From the NCBI RefSeq assembly GCF_030269515.1, contig NZ_BSTM01000005.1:226357-290356 (forward strand): a stretch of DNA of 64,000 nucleotides, written 5' to 3'. Below are positions 36,604-45,839 of this stretch, piece after piece. Both the position numbers and the translations under genes were made by a program. A model generated the notes under the pieces. It saw only the letters and a list, made by a program, of their open reading frames with translations, was not told where the DNA came from and made no database searches. The stretch's first letter is position 1. Every line of letters begins with the position of its first letter. Source of the stretch: Actinomadura sp. NBRC 104412. Lineage in GTDB: Bacteria; Actinomycetota; Actinomycetes; Streptosporangiales; Streptosporangiaceae.

Positions 36604-36788
36604 CGGCCTCGTTCCCCCACTCCTAGATCCGCACTACTAGATCCGCACGACGGGATCCGGGCCCCGCCCGGCCCCGACCGATCCTGACTCCGGATGCCTA
36701 CCCCTGGGGGACGCCTCTCCAACACACCCTTTGAGCTGCGAAAACCCAGAAATGGGAAGGTTCTGGCCAGGCTGGCGTGGAGGCCGTT

Positions 36789-37829
36789 CTATCCTGGCCC
36801 GCCCGGAAGCCAGGTAGCCCGGTAAAGCGCCCATTCAGCGGGTATGGACGTCCATTCAGCATAGATCCCGACTCCAAATGGACGCTTCGGCGGCCGGTCG
36901 AGCGCGTCCACCCCGCGGCGGACGCCCCGCAGCGCCACCTCCAGCCCCTCGGCCCAGTCGAACAACGGCCGGTAGGTCGGGATTCCCATGAACACGGTGG
37001 TGCGGTCGCCGATCAGCCGGAGGGTCCGCTCGGTGTGCCAGGCGAAGTGCCATCCGGCCAGCGACCGCGTCGGCAGCGACGCGTCATAGGTCATGATCGC
37101 GACTTGGTCGGCCCGGTCGGCGAGCGCGCGCAGGTAGTCCGCGGTCGGGCGTGGCGGGTAGTGGACGCGCCTGTGCCCTTGAGGGATCAGCGCCTTGTAG
37201 AGCGGCTGCGCCCCGTCCACCAGGGTCAGTTGCTCGATCGCGACCGACAGCACCTTGCCCCGGGAGCGCGTCAGCTCCCGGGTGCGGTCCATCAGCTCCA
37301 GGAACGCCGTGTCGCCGGTGTAGATGGGCTCGAAGTCGTAGTGGATCCCGTCGAACCCCTGATCGAGCATGAGCGCGTCGGTGCGCAGGACCCTCTGCCG
37401 TACGGCCGGGTCGTCGAGGTCGGTGATGCCGTGGCCGTCGATCTTGCGGATCTGCCCGAGGTACGCCTGGGCGCGGACGCCGGGAGCGTGGCGGCGCATC
37501 GCCTGGATCAGCGCGCGTGCGTACCGGTACTTGGACGGGGGCACGGTCCCGTCCGCCTCGAAGGGTCCGGCGTGGAAGAACACGTCGGTGATGCGGTTCT
37601 CCTTGAGGAGCCTGCCGAGGGCGCGGTACTCCTCCTCGGTATGCGCCTCCCCCACCCACTGGTGCCGTGCCCAGAGGGCGTTCACCACCGTCCCGCGTGA
37701 CACGGGTTCGGGCTGCCACCACACCCATGCCCCGGCCAGGACGAGCGCGACCAGCCCTGACACATACGCGGCCGTCCAGCCCGCCCATCGCAGGCCCCGC
37801 CTCGCCCATCGCCCCGCTGTACGCGCCAT
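36789..37829 (-). CDS. Membrane-anchored GH18-like glycoside hydrolase
   Basis: About 346 residues. An N-terminal hydrophobic helix (AAYVSGLVALVLAGAWVWW) suggests an anchored or exported protein. FDGIHYDFEP near residue 158 matches the DGxxxDxE catalytic motif of GH18 chitinase-like barrels, with the glutamate present; YLGQIRKIDGHG and VAIMTYDASLP fit other barrel strands. The substrate is unknown; chitin, peptidoglycan or polysaccharide turnover are options. Start ATG 37829 (MARTAGRWARRG) is preferred. Confidence 0.75.
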   Translation of the reverse strand: MARTAGRWARRGLRWAGWTAAYVSGLVALVLAGAWVWWQPEPVSRGTVVNALWARHQWVGEAHTEEEYRALGRLLKENRITDVFFHAGPFEADGTVPPSKYRYARALIQAMRRHAPGVRAQAYLGQIRKIDGHGITDLDDPAVRQRVLRTDALMLDQGFDGIHYDFEPIYTGDTAFLELMDRTRELTRSRGKVLSVAIEQLTLVDGAQPLYKALIPQGHRRVHYPPRPTADYLRALADRADQVAIMTYDASLPTRSLAGWHFAWHTERTLRLIGDRTTVFMGIPTYRPLFDWAEGLEVALRGVRRGVDALDRPPKRPFGVGIYAEWTSIPAEWALYRATWLPGGPG

Positions 37830-37913
37830 GGGGACATGATCGGGCAAAGCGGGGTGTTTCCGGGCCGGGAGCGCGGATCGGGCACCAGGACCATCGGCAC
37901 CCGGTGGCCGCCC

Positions 37914-38918
37914 TCACCACCTTGTGACGCTCTCCTTTCCATCCTTCGAGTGCGTGTCACATCCCGCAAGGCCCGCGTCCACGCGTCCTGGGACGTCCCA
38001 TGCGCGTTGGACGCGGGCGCGCTGGGTCACGAGCACGCAGATCAGCACGAGCACGGCCGCCAGCGCGGTGGTGCCGTCGATCAGCTCGCCCACGGCGATC
38101 CCCGACCACAGGATGGTGAGCAGCGGCTGGGCGAGCTGGAGTTGCCCGCCGCGTGCGATGCCCGCCCTGGCCAGGCCCTCGTACCAGGCGAAGAAGCCCA
38201 GGTACGCGGATAGCGCGGACACGTAGCCGAAGCCGAAGACGGAGCGCCCCGTCCACTCGGGCGAGGTGGTGGCCAGCAGCCACGCCGCGACGGGCACGGA
38301 GATCGGGGCGCCCGCCACCGTCGCCCAGGAGATGACCTGCCAGCCGGGCATCTCGCGGGTCATCCGCGCGCCCTCGGTGTAGCCGGCGGCGGCCGCCAGC
38401 AGCGCGCCGAACAGGAGCAGGTCGGCGCCGGTGACATGGCCCCCGCCCCGGATCAGGGTGAACCCGGTCACCACGGCCGCCCCGGCCGCCGACGCCGCCC
38501 AGAACGCCGCCGAGGGCCGCTCCCCGGCGCGCAGCACCGCGAAGACGGCCGTCGTGGCGGGCAGCAGGCCGACCACCACCGCCGAATGCGCCCCGGTCGC
38601 GCCGAGGTCGAGCGCCAGCGTGGTCAGCACCGGGAACCCGAAGACGACGCCTCCGGAGATCACCGCCAGGCGTCCCCACTGGCCGCGGCGGGGCGGGCGC
38701 GCCCGCACGGCCGCGAGGACGAGGGCGGCGAGGATCGCGGCCACGGCCGCCCGGCCGACGCCGACCAGATAAGGGTCGATCCCCTCCAACGCCAGGACGG
38801 ACGCGGGGATGGTCCAGGAGAAGATCAGCACGCCCAGCCCGGCGAGCGCGGGCCCGACGGGGGCGGGACCGCCGAGCGCTATCGGCATCAGTTCAGTAGC
38901 GCTATCCTTATCTCTCAT
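37914..38918 (-). CDS. EamA/DMT-family transporter
   Basis: 334 residues, about ten hydrophobic helices in two EamA repeats (e.g. LAGLGVLIFSWTIPASVLAL and LGFFAWYEGLARAGIARGGQ). These proteins export metabolites such as amino acids or vitamins. The start codon overlaps that of the divergent MocR-type regulator by two bases, which strongly suggests that the regulator controls it. A -10-like TATCCT lies 6-11 bp before the ATG, so the message is probably leaderless. Confidence 0.88.
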   Translation of the reverse strand: MRDKDSATELMPIALGGPAPVGPALAGLGVLIFSWTIPASVLALEGIDPYLVGVGRAAVAAILAALVLAAVRARPPRRGQWGRLAVISGGVVFGFPVLTTLALDLGATGAHSAVVVGLLPATTAVFAVLRAGERPSAAFWAASAAGAAVVTGFTLIRGGGHVTGADLLLFGALLAAAAGYTEGARMTREMPGWQVISWATVAGAPISVPVAAWLLATTSPEWTGRSVFGFGYVSALSAYLGFFAWYEGLARAGIARGGQLQLAQPLLTILWSGIAVGELIDGTTALAAVLVLICVLVTQRARVQRAWDVPGRVDAGLAGCDTHSKDGKESVTRW

Positions 38919-38931
38919 GTCCCAGGATAGC
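38901..38931. promoter_or_regulatory. Divergent promoter/operator over two overlapping start codons
   Basis: GCTATCCT (38901-38908) and its exact complement AGGATAGC (38924-38931) flank the shared CATG at 38916-38919. On each strand TATCCT is placed like a -10 element for a transcript starting at the ATG. The inverted repeat could therefore be both promoters and the binding site of the MocR-type regulator. Confidence 0.6.
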
Positions 38932-40356
38932 AGTGTGGCGGTTCTCGCCGATCGCCTGCGGGCGGAGGTGAGCCGACTCCAGCCCGGCGAGCGGCTGCCC
39001 TCCAGCCGCGTCCTGGTACGCCGTCACCAGGTCAGCCCGGTCACGGTGTCCCGGGCGCTGGGACAACTGGTCGCCGAGGGCCTGGTGGTGACCCGTCCCG
39101 GCAGCGGCGCCTTCGTCGCCGAGGACGCCCCGTCCCGCACCGCCCCCGGCGGACGCGACGCGGCGGTGGCCGCGGACATGAGCTGGCAGGCCGTCGCGCT
39201 CGGCGACCGGGCGGTGCAGTCCGACGACCTGAGCCGGCTGCTCATGCCCGCGCCGGAAGGCGCCATCGCGCTGAGCGGCGGCTACATGCACCCCACGCTC
39301 CAGCCGCTGCGCGGTCTCGCCACCGCGGCGGCACGGGCCGCGCGCCGTCCCGACGCCTGGGACGTGCCGCCGCCGGGCGGCATCCCGGAGCTGCGGGCCT
39401 GGTTCGCCCGGACGGCGGGCGGCGCGGGCCGTTCCGGCGTGGTCAGCCCGTCCGATGTGCTGATCACCAGCGGCGGGCAGCATGCGCTCACCACGGTGCT
39501 CCGCGCCCTGCTGCCGCCCGGCTCACCGCTGCTCGTGGAGTCGCCGACCTACCCGGGCGTGCTCGCCATCGCGCGGGCCGGACGGCTGCACCCGGTGCCG
39601 GTCCCCATGGACGACGACGGCGTCCGCCCGGACATGCTCGCCGAGGCGTTCGAGATGACCGGCGCCCGCGCCTTCTACACCCAGCCCGCCTTCCACAACC
39701 CGACCGGCGCGGTGCTCAGCCCGGCCCGGCACGCCGGGGTGATCGAGGCGGCGCGGGCGGCCGGCGCCTTCGTGATCGAGGACGACTTCGCCCGCCACCT
39801 GGCCATCGACCCCACCCCGCCGCCGCTGGTGCTCGGAGACGGCGAAGGCCGGGTCGTCCACATCGCCTCGCCGACCAAGGCCACCGCGAGCAGCCTGCGG
39901 GTCGCCGCGGTGATCGCCCGCGGCCCGGTCGCGGAACGGATCCGCTCCACCCAGCTCGTCGAGAACTTCTTCCCGGCCAGGCCGCTCCAGGAGACGCTCC
40001 TCGAACTGGTCAGCTCCCCCGGATGGCAGCGCCATCTGCGCGCCCTCCGTACCGAGCTGCGCGCCCGCCGGGACGCGGTCCGCTCCGCGTTCGCCAGGGA
40101 GCTTCCCAAGCTGCGGGCCAACCGCCCGGCCGGCGGGCCGCACCTGTGGGTCAGGCTCCCGGACGGGACGGACGACGTCGCGCTCGCCGAGGCCGCACTG
40201 CGCGCCGGGGTGCTGGTCAGCGCGGGACGGGTGTTCTTCCCCGCCGAACCGCCCGCCCCTCACCTGCGGATCAGCTACGGCGCGGCGGCGTCGGCGGCCG
40301 AGCTGACCGAGGGCGTCCGGCGCCTCGCCGCCGTGATCCGGTCCGGCTCGTTCTGA
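38917..40356 (+). CDS. MocR/PdxR-type GntR regulator with aminotransferase domain
   Basis: 479 residues. The N-terminal GntR winged helix (about 5-72: LQPGERLPSSRVLVRRHQVS, VTVSRALGQLVAEGL) is followed by a fold-type I aminotransferase-like domain: ITSGGQHALTTVLRALLPPG, YTQPAFHNPTGAVLS, and SPTKATASSLRVA, whose lysine near residue 322 should hold PLP. MocR proteins sense PLP or an amino compound and act on a neighbouring gene. The start codon overlaps that of the EamA exporter. The exporter substrate may therefore be an amino acid or B6 vitamer. Confidence 0.9.
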   Translation: MSQDSSVAVLADRLRAEVSRLQPGERLPSSRVLVRRHQVSPVTVSRALGQLVAEGLVVTRPGSGAFVAEDAPSRTAPGGRDAAVAADMSWQAVALGDRAVQSDDLSRLLMPAPEGAIALSGGYMHPTLQPLRGLATAAARAARRPDAWDVPPPGGIPELRAWFARTAGGAGRSGVVSPSDVLITSGGQHALTTVLRALLPPGSPLLVESPTYPGVLAIARAGRLHPVPVPMDDDGVRPDMLAEAFEMTGARAFYTQPAFHNPTGAVLSPARHAGVIEAARAAGAFVIEDDFARHLAIDPTPPPLVLGDGEGRVVHIASPTKATASSLRVAAVIARGPVAERIRSTQLVENFFPARPLQETLLELVSSPGWQRHLRALRTELRARRDAVRSAFARELPKLRANRPAGGPHLWVRLPDGTDDVALAEAALRAGVLVSAGRVFFPAEPPAPHLRISYGAAASAAELTEGVRRLAAVIRSGSF

Positions 40357-40383
40357 CCGGCCTTCCGGGACGGCCGGGACGGG

Positions 40384-40740
40384 TCAGGACCGGTCGGTGA
40401 CGAAGCAGAACTCGTTGCCCTGGGGATCGAGCCACACCCGGAACGAACGGTCCGGGTCCTTCATGGGCTCCTCCTGCGGGACGGCGCCCAGCTCGCGTGC
40501 CCGCTCCCCGGCGGCGTGGATGTCGGGGACGGCCAGGTCCAGATGCAGCCTGTTCTTGACCTGCTTGGGCTCGGGGACGAGCTGGAAGCTGAGCAGCGGG
40601 CCGTCCACGCCGAGCCGTTCCATGTCCACCCAGGTGCCGTCCCGGCTGGTCACCTTCATCCCCAGCAGGGCGCCCCAGAACTCGATCATCTGGTCCAGGT
40701 CGGTGCAGTCGATCGCGACGCACCACGCCTTCACGCGCAT
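40384..40740 (-). CDS. VOC (glyoxalase-like) family protein
   Basis: 118 residues with the beta-alpha-beta-beta-beta pattern of the vicinal oxygen chelate fold: LDQMIEFWGALLGMKVT, RLHLDLAVPDIHAAGERARE and VWLDPQGNEFCFVTD. Members include dioxygenases, glyoxalases and resistance proteins. The exact reaction cannot be told. It is divergent from a CGNR-type regulator across an operator cluster, so it is probably that regulator's target. Confidence 0.85.
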   Translation of the reverse strand: MRVKAWCVAIDCTDLDQMIEFWGALLGMKVTSRDGTWVDMERLGVDGPLLSFQLVPEPKQVKNRLHLDLAVPDIHAAGERARELGAVPQEEPMKDPDRSFRVWLDPQGNEFCFVTDRS

Positions 40741-40776
40741 CCCTCGTCCTCCTTCGTCGTGATCCGCCGGGTATGC

Positions 40777-40844
40777 GACACCGGTGTAAAACGTACGCCG
40801 GTGTTGTCGGCGTCCGCAACCATCGACCGGCCGACACCGGTGTC
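40777..40844. promoter_or_regulatory. Cluster of ACACCGGTGT-type palindromes
   Basis: GACACCGGTGTC at 40833-40844 is a perfect 12 bp palindrome. GACACCGGTGTA at 40777-40788 matches 11 of 12, and ACGCCGGTGT at 40795-40804 is a weaker copy. They fill the 146 bp between the divergent VOC and CGNR genes and look like cooperative operator sites. Confidence 0.65.
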
Positions 40845-40886
40845 ACCCCTGGTACAGTGCGTGCCACACCTGGGAGCAACGGGAAA

Positions 40887-41495
40887 ATGGACGGCGATCG
40901 GCACACGGGCCACGGCATCGAGTCCCCAGCCGCGCGGCTGCTGCGCGACTTCGTCAACACCCGTGACGTGGGAACCGGGGCCGACGCGCTCGACACGCCG
41001 GACCACCTGGCGACCTGGCTGGTCGAGCACGCTCTCGTCCAGGGTCGCGCCCCGGAGGCGGACGCGGGCGACCTCGCCGACGCGCACGCCCTTCGTGAGG
41101 GCCTTCGCGCGGCGATGCTCGCCCACCACCGGCCGTCCCCCGCCCCCGTACTGCCGGACGGCCTGGAACCGGCGCTCGCCCGCCTGCCCCTGAGGCTCTC
41201 GCTCTCCGGCGGCCGTCCCGCGCTCGTCCCCTTGGAAGGCGGCGCCGCGGCCGAGGGCCTGGGGCGCCTGGCCGTGGCCATCATGAAGTCGGTGGCCGAC
41301 GGGAGCTGGACGCGGCTCAAGGTGTGCCAGGAGCCGTCCTGCCTGTGGGCCTTCATCGACACGTCCAAGAACCGCAGCCGTTCCTGGTGCTCGATGCGGG
41401 TATGCGGCAACCGCACCAAGACCCGCGCCTACCGTGCCCGCCGCCGGGCGTCCTCGGGCCGCGCCGAGGCAACAGAGAGGAAGCCGGGACTCTAG
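40887..41495 (+). CDS. ABATE/CGNR zinc-finger protein, putative regulator
   Basis: 202 residues. The N-terminal ABATE region (AARLLRDFVNTRDV...) is followed by a C-terminal zinc finger CQEPSCLWAFIDTSKNRSRS then WCSMRVCGNRTKTRAYR, containing the name-giving CGNR and the metal cysteines. Such proteins are predicted transcription factors that sense stress or small molecules. ATG 40887 is preceded by a GGGAGCAACGGG ribosome region. Three ACACCGGTGT-type sites upstream suggest autoregulation. Confidence 0.88.
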   Translation: MDGDRHTGHGIESPAARLLRDFVNTRDVGTGADALDTPDHLATWLVEHALVQGRAPEADAGDLADAHALREGLRAAMLAHHRPSPAPVLPDGLEPALARLPLRLSLSGGRPALVPLEGGAAAEGLGRLAVAIMKSVADGSWTRLKVCQEPSCLWAFIDTSKNRSRSWCSMRVCGNRTKTRAYRARRRASSGRAEATERKPGL

Positions 41496-41567
41496 TCTGG
41501 CCGCACGATCCCATTTGGCTCATTCGGCCCCTCGTCGGGCCCGGAGACCGAGGAGAGGACGGGGCAC

Positions 41568-42116
41568 ATGGCCGATGTGGGCGTACGGCCCGCCCGCCGC
41601 GCGGACGCGGCCGCCGTCGCCGACATCCAGGTGCGTGCCTGGCGCCACGCCTACCGCGACCTGCTGCCCGCCGGCGTCCTGGACGAGGTGACCGCGCCTG
41701 CCGCGCGTGAGGTGTGGCGCGAGCGCTGGGCGGACGCGGTGACGTCCCCGCCGGGACCCCGGCACCGGCTGCTGGCCGCCGTGTCGTCCGACCTGGTCGT
41801 CGGGTTCGCCGCGCACGGCCCGGCCGAGGACGACCCCGACCGGGACCCCGCCGTCACCGCCGAGCTGCTGACCCTCCTGGTCGACCCGGCGCACGTGGGG
41901 GCCGGGCACGGCAGCCGCCTGCTGGCCGCCACGGTCGACCTGCTCCGCGAGGACGGCTTCACCACGCTGATCACCTGGGTGTTCGAGCGGGACGAGGTCC
42001 TCCGCGCCTTCCTGGGCTCGGCCGGGTGGGCGCCGGACGGCACGGCCCGCGACCTGGACATGGGCGAGCCCGTCCGCCAGATCCGCCTGCACACCGACAT
42101 CAGCCCGCCGGACTGA
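41568..42116 (+). CDS. GNAT-family N-acetyltransferase
   Basis: 182 residues of the GNAT fold. VRPARRADAAAVADIQVRAW begins the domain; LLTLLVDPAHVGAGHGSRLL is the acetyl-CoA loop (R/Q-x2-G-x-G/A form, here VGAGHGSRLL); ITWVFERDEVLRAFLGSAGW is the usual last part. Substrate unknown. It lies about 70 bp after the CGNR gene on the same strand. The 142 bp after it hold only probable promoter DNA. Confidence 0.88.
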   Translation: MADVGVRPARRADAAAVADIQVRAWRHAYRDLLPAGVLDEVTAPAAREVWRERWADAVTSPPGPRHRLLAAVSSDLVVGFAAHGPAEDDPDRDPAVTAELLTLLVDPAHVGAGHGSRLLAATVDLLREDGFTTLITWVFERDEVLRAFLGSAGWAPDGTARDLDMGEPVRQIRLHTDISPPD

Positions 42117-42258
42117 CCCGTCCTCTTGAGGCGAGCCATAGGTGCGGTGTAGGTGGGCCTTAGAGGAGCCGTAACGCCCGCGAAGGACGAGGCGGGTTCG
42201 CAAGTATGGGGTCGGTGAGGAGACTCCGGAGGGCGGGCTTAGGTTGGAAGCCGTGCCC

Positions 42259-44052
42259 GTGACCACCTACGCGACGCCGTCCGCAGGCTGGACGGCCGCC
42301 CAGGACCCCGGCCGCCGGCGTTGGCTCGGCATGCTCGTGATCAGCCTGGGCGTCTCCCTGATCGTCGTGGACGCCACCATCATGGGCGTCCTGCTGCCCC
42401 GGATCGTCACCGAGCTCGGCCTGACCACCACCGACGCCGAATGGGCGGGCTCGGTGTACGCGCTGGTGTTCGCGGCGCTGCTGATCCCGCTCGGGCGGGC
42501 CGGCGACCTGTTCGGGCGGCGCCGGGCGTTCCTGCTCGGCGTCACGGTCTTCGCGCTGGCCGGGGCCGGCGTCGCGGCCGCGGGGGACGGCTCGGCGCTC
42601 ATCGCCGCGCGCGCCCTCCAGGGCGTGGGCGCCGCGATGGTGCTGCCCGCCACCCTCGCCACGGTGAACGCGATGTTCACCGGCCGGGAACGGGCCGTCG
42701 CGTTCGGGATCTGGGGCTCGATGATCGCCGGGATGGCCGCGCTGGGCCCGCTGCTCGGCGGCGCCGTGGCGTCCTCCGCGGGCTGGCGCTGGGCGTTCGG
42801 GATCAACGTGCCGCTCGGCGCCGCGCTGATCGCCGGCGCGCTCGCGCTCGTCCCGGAGACGCGGGACACGGCCGCGCGGCGGACGCGCCGTCCCGGCGCG
42901 CTCGGGGCGCTGCGCGAGATCGACTGGCCCGGCGGCGCGCTGACCGTCCTCGGGCTCGGCGCGCTCGTGTGCGGGCTCATCGAGGGCCAGACGTACGGAT
43001 GGTGGACGGCGATCCGCCCGTACTCCACGGGGCCGCTGGACTGGCCGGCGGGCGGGCTCTCACCGGTCCCCGTCGTGCTCGGGCTCGGCACCGTGCTGCT
43101 GGCCGCGCTGGCCGCCGTGGAACGGGCACGCGCCGCCTCGGGACGTTCCGTGATGCTCGACCCGTCCCTGTTCGCGGTCGCCAACTTCCGGCACGGCGTC
43201 CTGGCCTCCGCCCTGATCAACGTGGGCGAGCTGGGACTGGTGTTCGTCGTCCCGCTGTTCCTGCTGGGCGTGCACGGCGCCGCGCCGTTGCAGATCAGCG
43301 TGGCGATCCTGCCGCTCGCGGCCGGCGCGATCCTGTCCGGCGGGTACGCGGGCAGGCTCGCGAACCGGCGCGGCGCGCACCGGGTCGTCCGGATCGGCAT
43401 GGCGATGGAGGTCGCCGCCGTCCTCGCCCTCGCCCTCACCCTGACCGCGTCCACCACCGGGTTCGGGCTGGCGCCCTGGATGCTGCTGTACGGGATCGGG
43501 CTGGGGCTCACCTCCGCCCAGCTCACCAACGTCTCGCTCGCCGACGTACCGCCGGAGCGCGCCGGGCAGGCGTCCGGCACCCAGTCGACGGCCAGGCAGG
43601 TCGGGGCGGCGCTCGGCATCGCCCTCATCGGGACGGTGTTCGCCACCGGCCTCGGCGGGTCCATGGCCGACCGGCTGCGCGGCTCCGAGCTGCCGCCCGC
43701 GCAGCAGGCCGCCATCGCGCGCGAGTTGCGGCAGAGCGCCGGGACGTACGCGCGTGAGCTGCACGACGACGCCGACCGTGCCGCGCAGGCGTCCGCGGCG
43801 GACGAGAGCCTGGCCGACGCTACCCGCGGCGCCATGCTCGTCACCGCCGCGATCCTCGCCCTGGGCCTCGCCGTGTCGGCGCGCCTGCGTCCCTCCGGCG
43901 CGGCGCAGCGGACGCTTGCGGCGGAAGTGCCGGGTGAGGTCTCAGACCTGGTGACGGGTGAGGTCCCGGGCCTGGTGCCGAGCGGGGTGGCGGGGCGTCC
44001 GGGCACTGAGCGGGATCCGGGACAATCGGAAGGTCCGACGCTCTCCGCCTAG
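42259..44052 (+). CDS. MFS multidrug-type exporter, DHA2 (14-helix) family
   Basis: About 597 residues with fourteen predicted helices. Motif A is GRAGDLFGRRRAFLLG near residue 80 and motif C-like ARALQGVGAAMVLPATLATV follows, as in EmrB/QacA proton antiporters. The C-terminal tail is cytoplasmic. Start is uncertain among TTG 42244, GTG 42253 and GTG 42259; the last has GGAAG eight bases upstream. Substrates cannot be told. It is encoded between GNAT and menA. Confidence 0.88.
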   Translation: MTTYATPSAGWTAAQDPGRRRWLGMLVISLGVSLIVVDATIMGVLLPRIVTELGLTTTDAEWAGSVYALVFAALLIPLGRAGDLFGRRRAFLLGVTVFALAGAGVAAAGDGSALIAARALQGVGAAMVLPATLATVNAMFTGRERAVAFGIWGSMIAGMAALGPLLGGAVASSAGWRWAFGINVPLGAALIAGALALVPETRDTAARRTRRPGALGALREIDWPGGALTVLGLGALVCGLIEGQTYGWWTAIRPYSTGPLDWPAGGLSPVPVVLGLGTVLLAALAAVERARAASGRSVMLDPSLFAVANFRHGVLASALINVGELGLVFVVPLFLLGVHGAAPLQISVAILPLAAGAILSGGYAGRLANRRGAHRVVRIGMAMEVAAVLALALTLTASTTGFGLAPWMLLYGIGLGLTSAQLTNVSLADVPPERAGQASGTQSTARQVGAALGIALIGTVFATGLGGSMADRLRGSELPPAQQAAIARELRQSAGTYARELHDDADRAAQASAADESLADATRGAMLVTAAILALGLAVSARLRPSGAAQRTLAAEVPGEVSDLVTGEVPGLVPSGVAGRPGTERDPGQSEGPTLSA

Positions 44053-44107
44053 ACTCCGCTCTCCCTCCGACCCCGGTTTCAGCCCCGAAGAGGACCAACG
44101 GTAACCA

Positions 44108-44974
44108 GTGGCCACGCTCTCCCAATGGGTCGCCGGATCGCGGCCCCGCACGCTTCCCGCCTCCCTCGTCCCCGTCGTCGTCGGCACGGGCGTCGCCCTG
44201 GGGGAGGGCCAGGCCGTATGGTGGCGCGCCCTCCTGGCCGCCTTCGTCGCCCTGGCACTGCAGATCGGCGTCAACTACTCCAACGACTACAGCGACGGCG
44301 TGAGAGGGACGGACGAGCGGCGCGTGGGCCCGCTGCGGCTCGTCGGCTCCAAGGCCGCCCCGCCCGGACAGGTGCTGGGCGCCGCGCTCGGCTGTTTCCT
44401 CGCCGCCGCCGTGGCGGGACTGGTGCTGGCCGCCGTCACCAGTTGGTGGCTGCTCGCCGTGGGAGCGCTGGCCATCCTGGCCGCCTGGTTCTACACCGGG
44501 GGCGAGAAGCCCTACGGATATCGCGCGCTCGGCGAAGTCTCGGTGTTCGTCTTCTTCGGGCTGGTGGCCGTTGTCGGGACGGTGTACGTCCAGGTCGAGG
44601 GGATCCCGTGGGAGGCGTGGGCGGCGGCGGTGCCGATCGGGCTGCTGGCCTGCGCCCTGCTGGTGGCCAACAACCTGCGCGACATCCCCACCGACGAGGC
44701 GTCCGGCAAGCGCACCCTGGCCGTGGTGCTGGGCGACCGCCGTACCCGGCTGCTGTACGCGGCGTGCACCGCCCTGCCGTACACCATCGTGCTGGCCGTC
44801 GCGGCGCCGCACCCGTGGGCCCTGCTGGCCCTGCTGTCGGCGCCGCTCTCGCTGCCTCCCACCCAGACCGTGCTGACAGGCGCGACCGGCCCCGCCCTCA
44901 TTCCCGTTCTGGGCGGCACGGGACGCCTCCAGCTCGCCTACGGGGGCCTGCTGGCCCTCGGCCTAGCCCTCTGA
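44108..44974 (+). CDS. menA: 1,4-dihydroxy-2-naphthoate polyprenyltransferase
   Basis: 288 residues, a UbiA-fold membrane enzyme with about eight helices. The two Asp-rich motifs are NYSNDYSDGVRGTDERR and NNLRDIPTDEASGKRT, which fit MenA. It attaches the polyprenyl chain to DHNA in menaquinone synthesis. The GTG start lies 55 bp after the MFS stop. The last 12 bases overlap the convergent ung gene. No other men genes are nearby. Confidence 0.93.
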   Translation: MATLSQWVAGSRPRTLPASLVPVVVGTGVALGEGQAVWWRALLAAFVALALQIGVNYSNDYSDGVRGTDERRVGPLRLVGSKAAPPGQVLGAALGCFLAAAVAGLVLAAVTSWWLLAVGALAILAAWFYTGGEKPYGYRALGEVSVFVFFGLVAVVGTVYVQVEGIPWEAWAAAVPIGLLACALLVANNLRDIPTDEASGKRTLAVVLGDRRTRLLYAACTALPYTIVLAVAAPHPWALLALLSAPLSLPPTQTVLTGATGPALIPVLGGTGRLQLAYGGLLALGLAL

Positions 44975-45667
44975 CAGGGCGGCGGGACCGGGGACGGTCC
45001 AGTCGATCTCAGGCTGCCCCACGTCGGTCAGCGCCTTGTTGATCGTGCTGAACGGGCGGCTCCCGAAGAACTTCTTGGCGCTCAGCGGGCTCGGGTGCGC
45101 CGACTCGTGCACGACGTGGTGCTCACCCGTGATCAGCTTCGCCTTCTTGCGGGCGTAGGCGCCCCACAGGACGAACACGACCCGCTCCTCCTTCTCGTTG
45201 AGCGCGCGGATCGCGGCGTCGGTGAACTCCTCCCAGCCCCGGTTGGCGTGCGAGCCCGCCTCGGACGCCCGTACGGTCAGCACCGCGTTGAGCAACAGCA
45301 CCCCTTGGTCGGCCCAGGGGGTGAGGTCACCGGTCTTGGCGACGGGCACGCCCAGGTCCGCTTCCAGCTCCTTGTAGATGTTGCGGAGCGAGGGCGGCAG
45401 TTTCACACCGTCCCGGACACTGAAGCTCAGGCCGTGCGCCTGCCCCGGGCCGTGATAGGGGTCCTGGCCGAGGATCAGCACGCGCGCCTTGTCGAACGAG
45501 CAGTGACGGAACGCGTTGAACAGGTCTTCCCGGGGCGGGTACACCGTCTGCTCCTCGTACTCCTTGGCGACGAACGCGCCCAGCGCGGCGAGGCCGAGCG
45601 GGTCGACGAGCGGGTCGAGCCGCTCGCGCCAATCGCCGGGCAGCAGTTCGAGAAGGTCGAGGGACAT
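44963..45667 (-). CDS. ung: Uracil-DNA glycosylase, family 1
   Basis: 234 residues. GQDPYHGPGQAHGLSFSV near residue 66 carries the water-activating Asp and HPSPLSAKKFFG near 190 the catalytic His region of family 1 UDG. It removes uracil from DNA. ATG 45667 (MSLDLLELLPGDWRERL) is chosen as the family-like start. It is convergent with menA. Confidence 0.95.
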   Translation of the reverse strand: MSLDLLELLPGDWRERLDPLVDPLGLAALGAFVAKEYEEQTVYPPREDLFNAFRHCSFDKARVLILGQDPYHGPGQAHGLSFSVRDGVKLPPSLRNIYKELEADLGVPVAKTGDLTPWADQGVLLLNAVLTVRASEAGSHANRGWEEFTDAAIRALNEKEERVVFVLWGAYARKKAKLITGEHHVVHESAHPSPLSAKKFFGSRPFSTINKALTDVGQPEIDWTVPGPAALSEG

Positions 45668-45839
45668 GGGGGCCTCCGGGGGAAGATGTCGATCGGCTAC
45701 GGGAACCCTAGCGGGGGGCACCGACACGCCAGAGCCGAATACGCCCGGACCTCAAACGCTCCCGCGTGACCATTTCATCCCGGACGGAGGCGCGTGTCAG
45801 GCCATCCCATGGGATCGCCTGACCCTAGGATCTCGGGCT

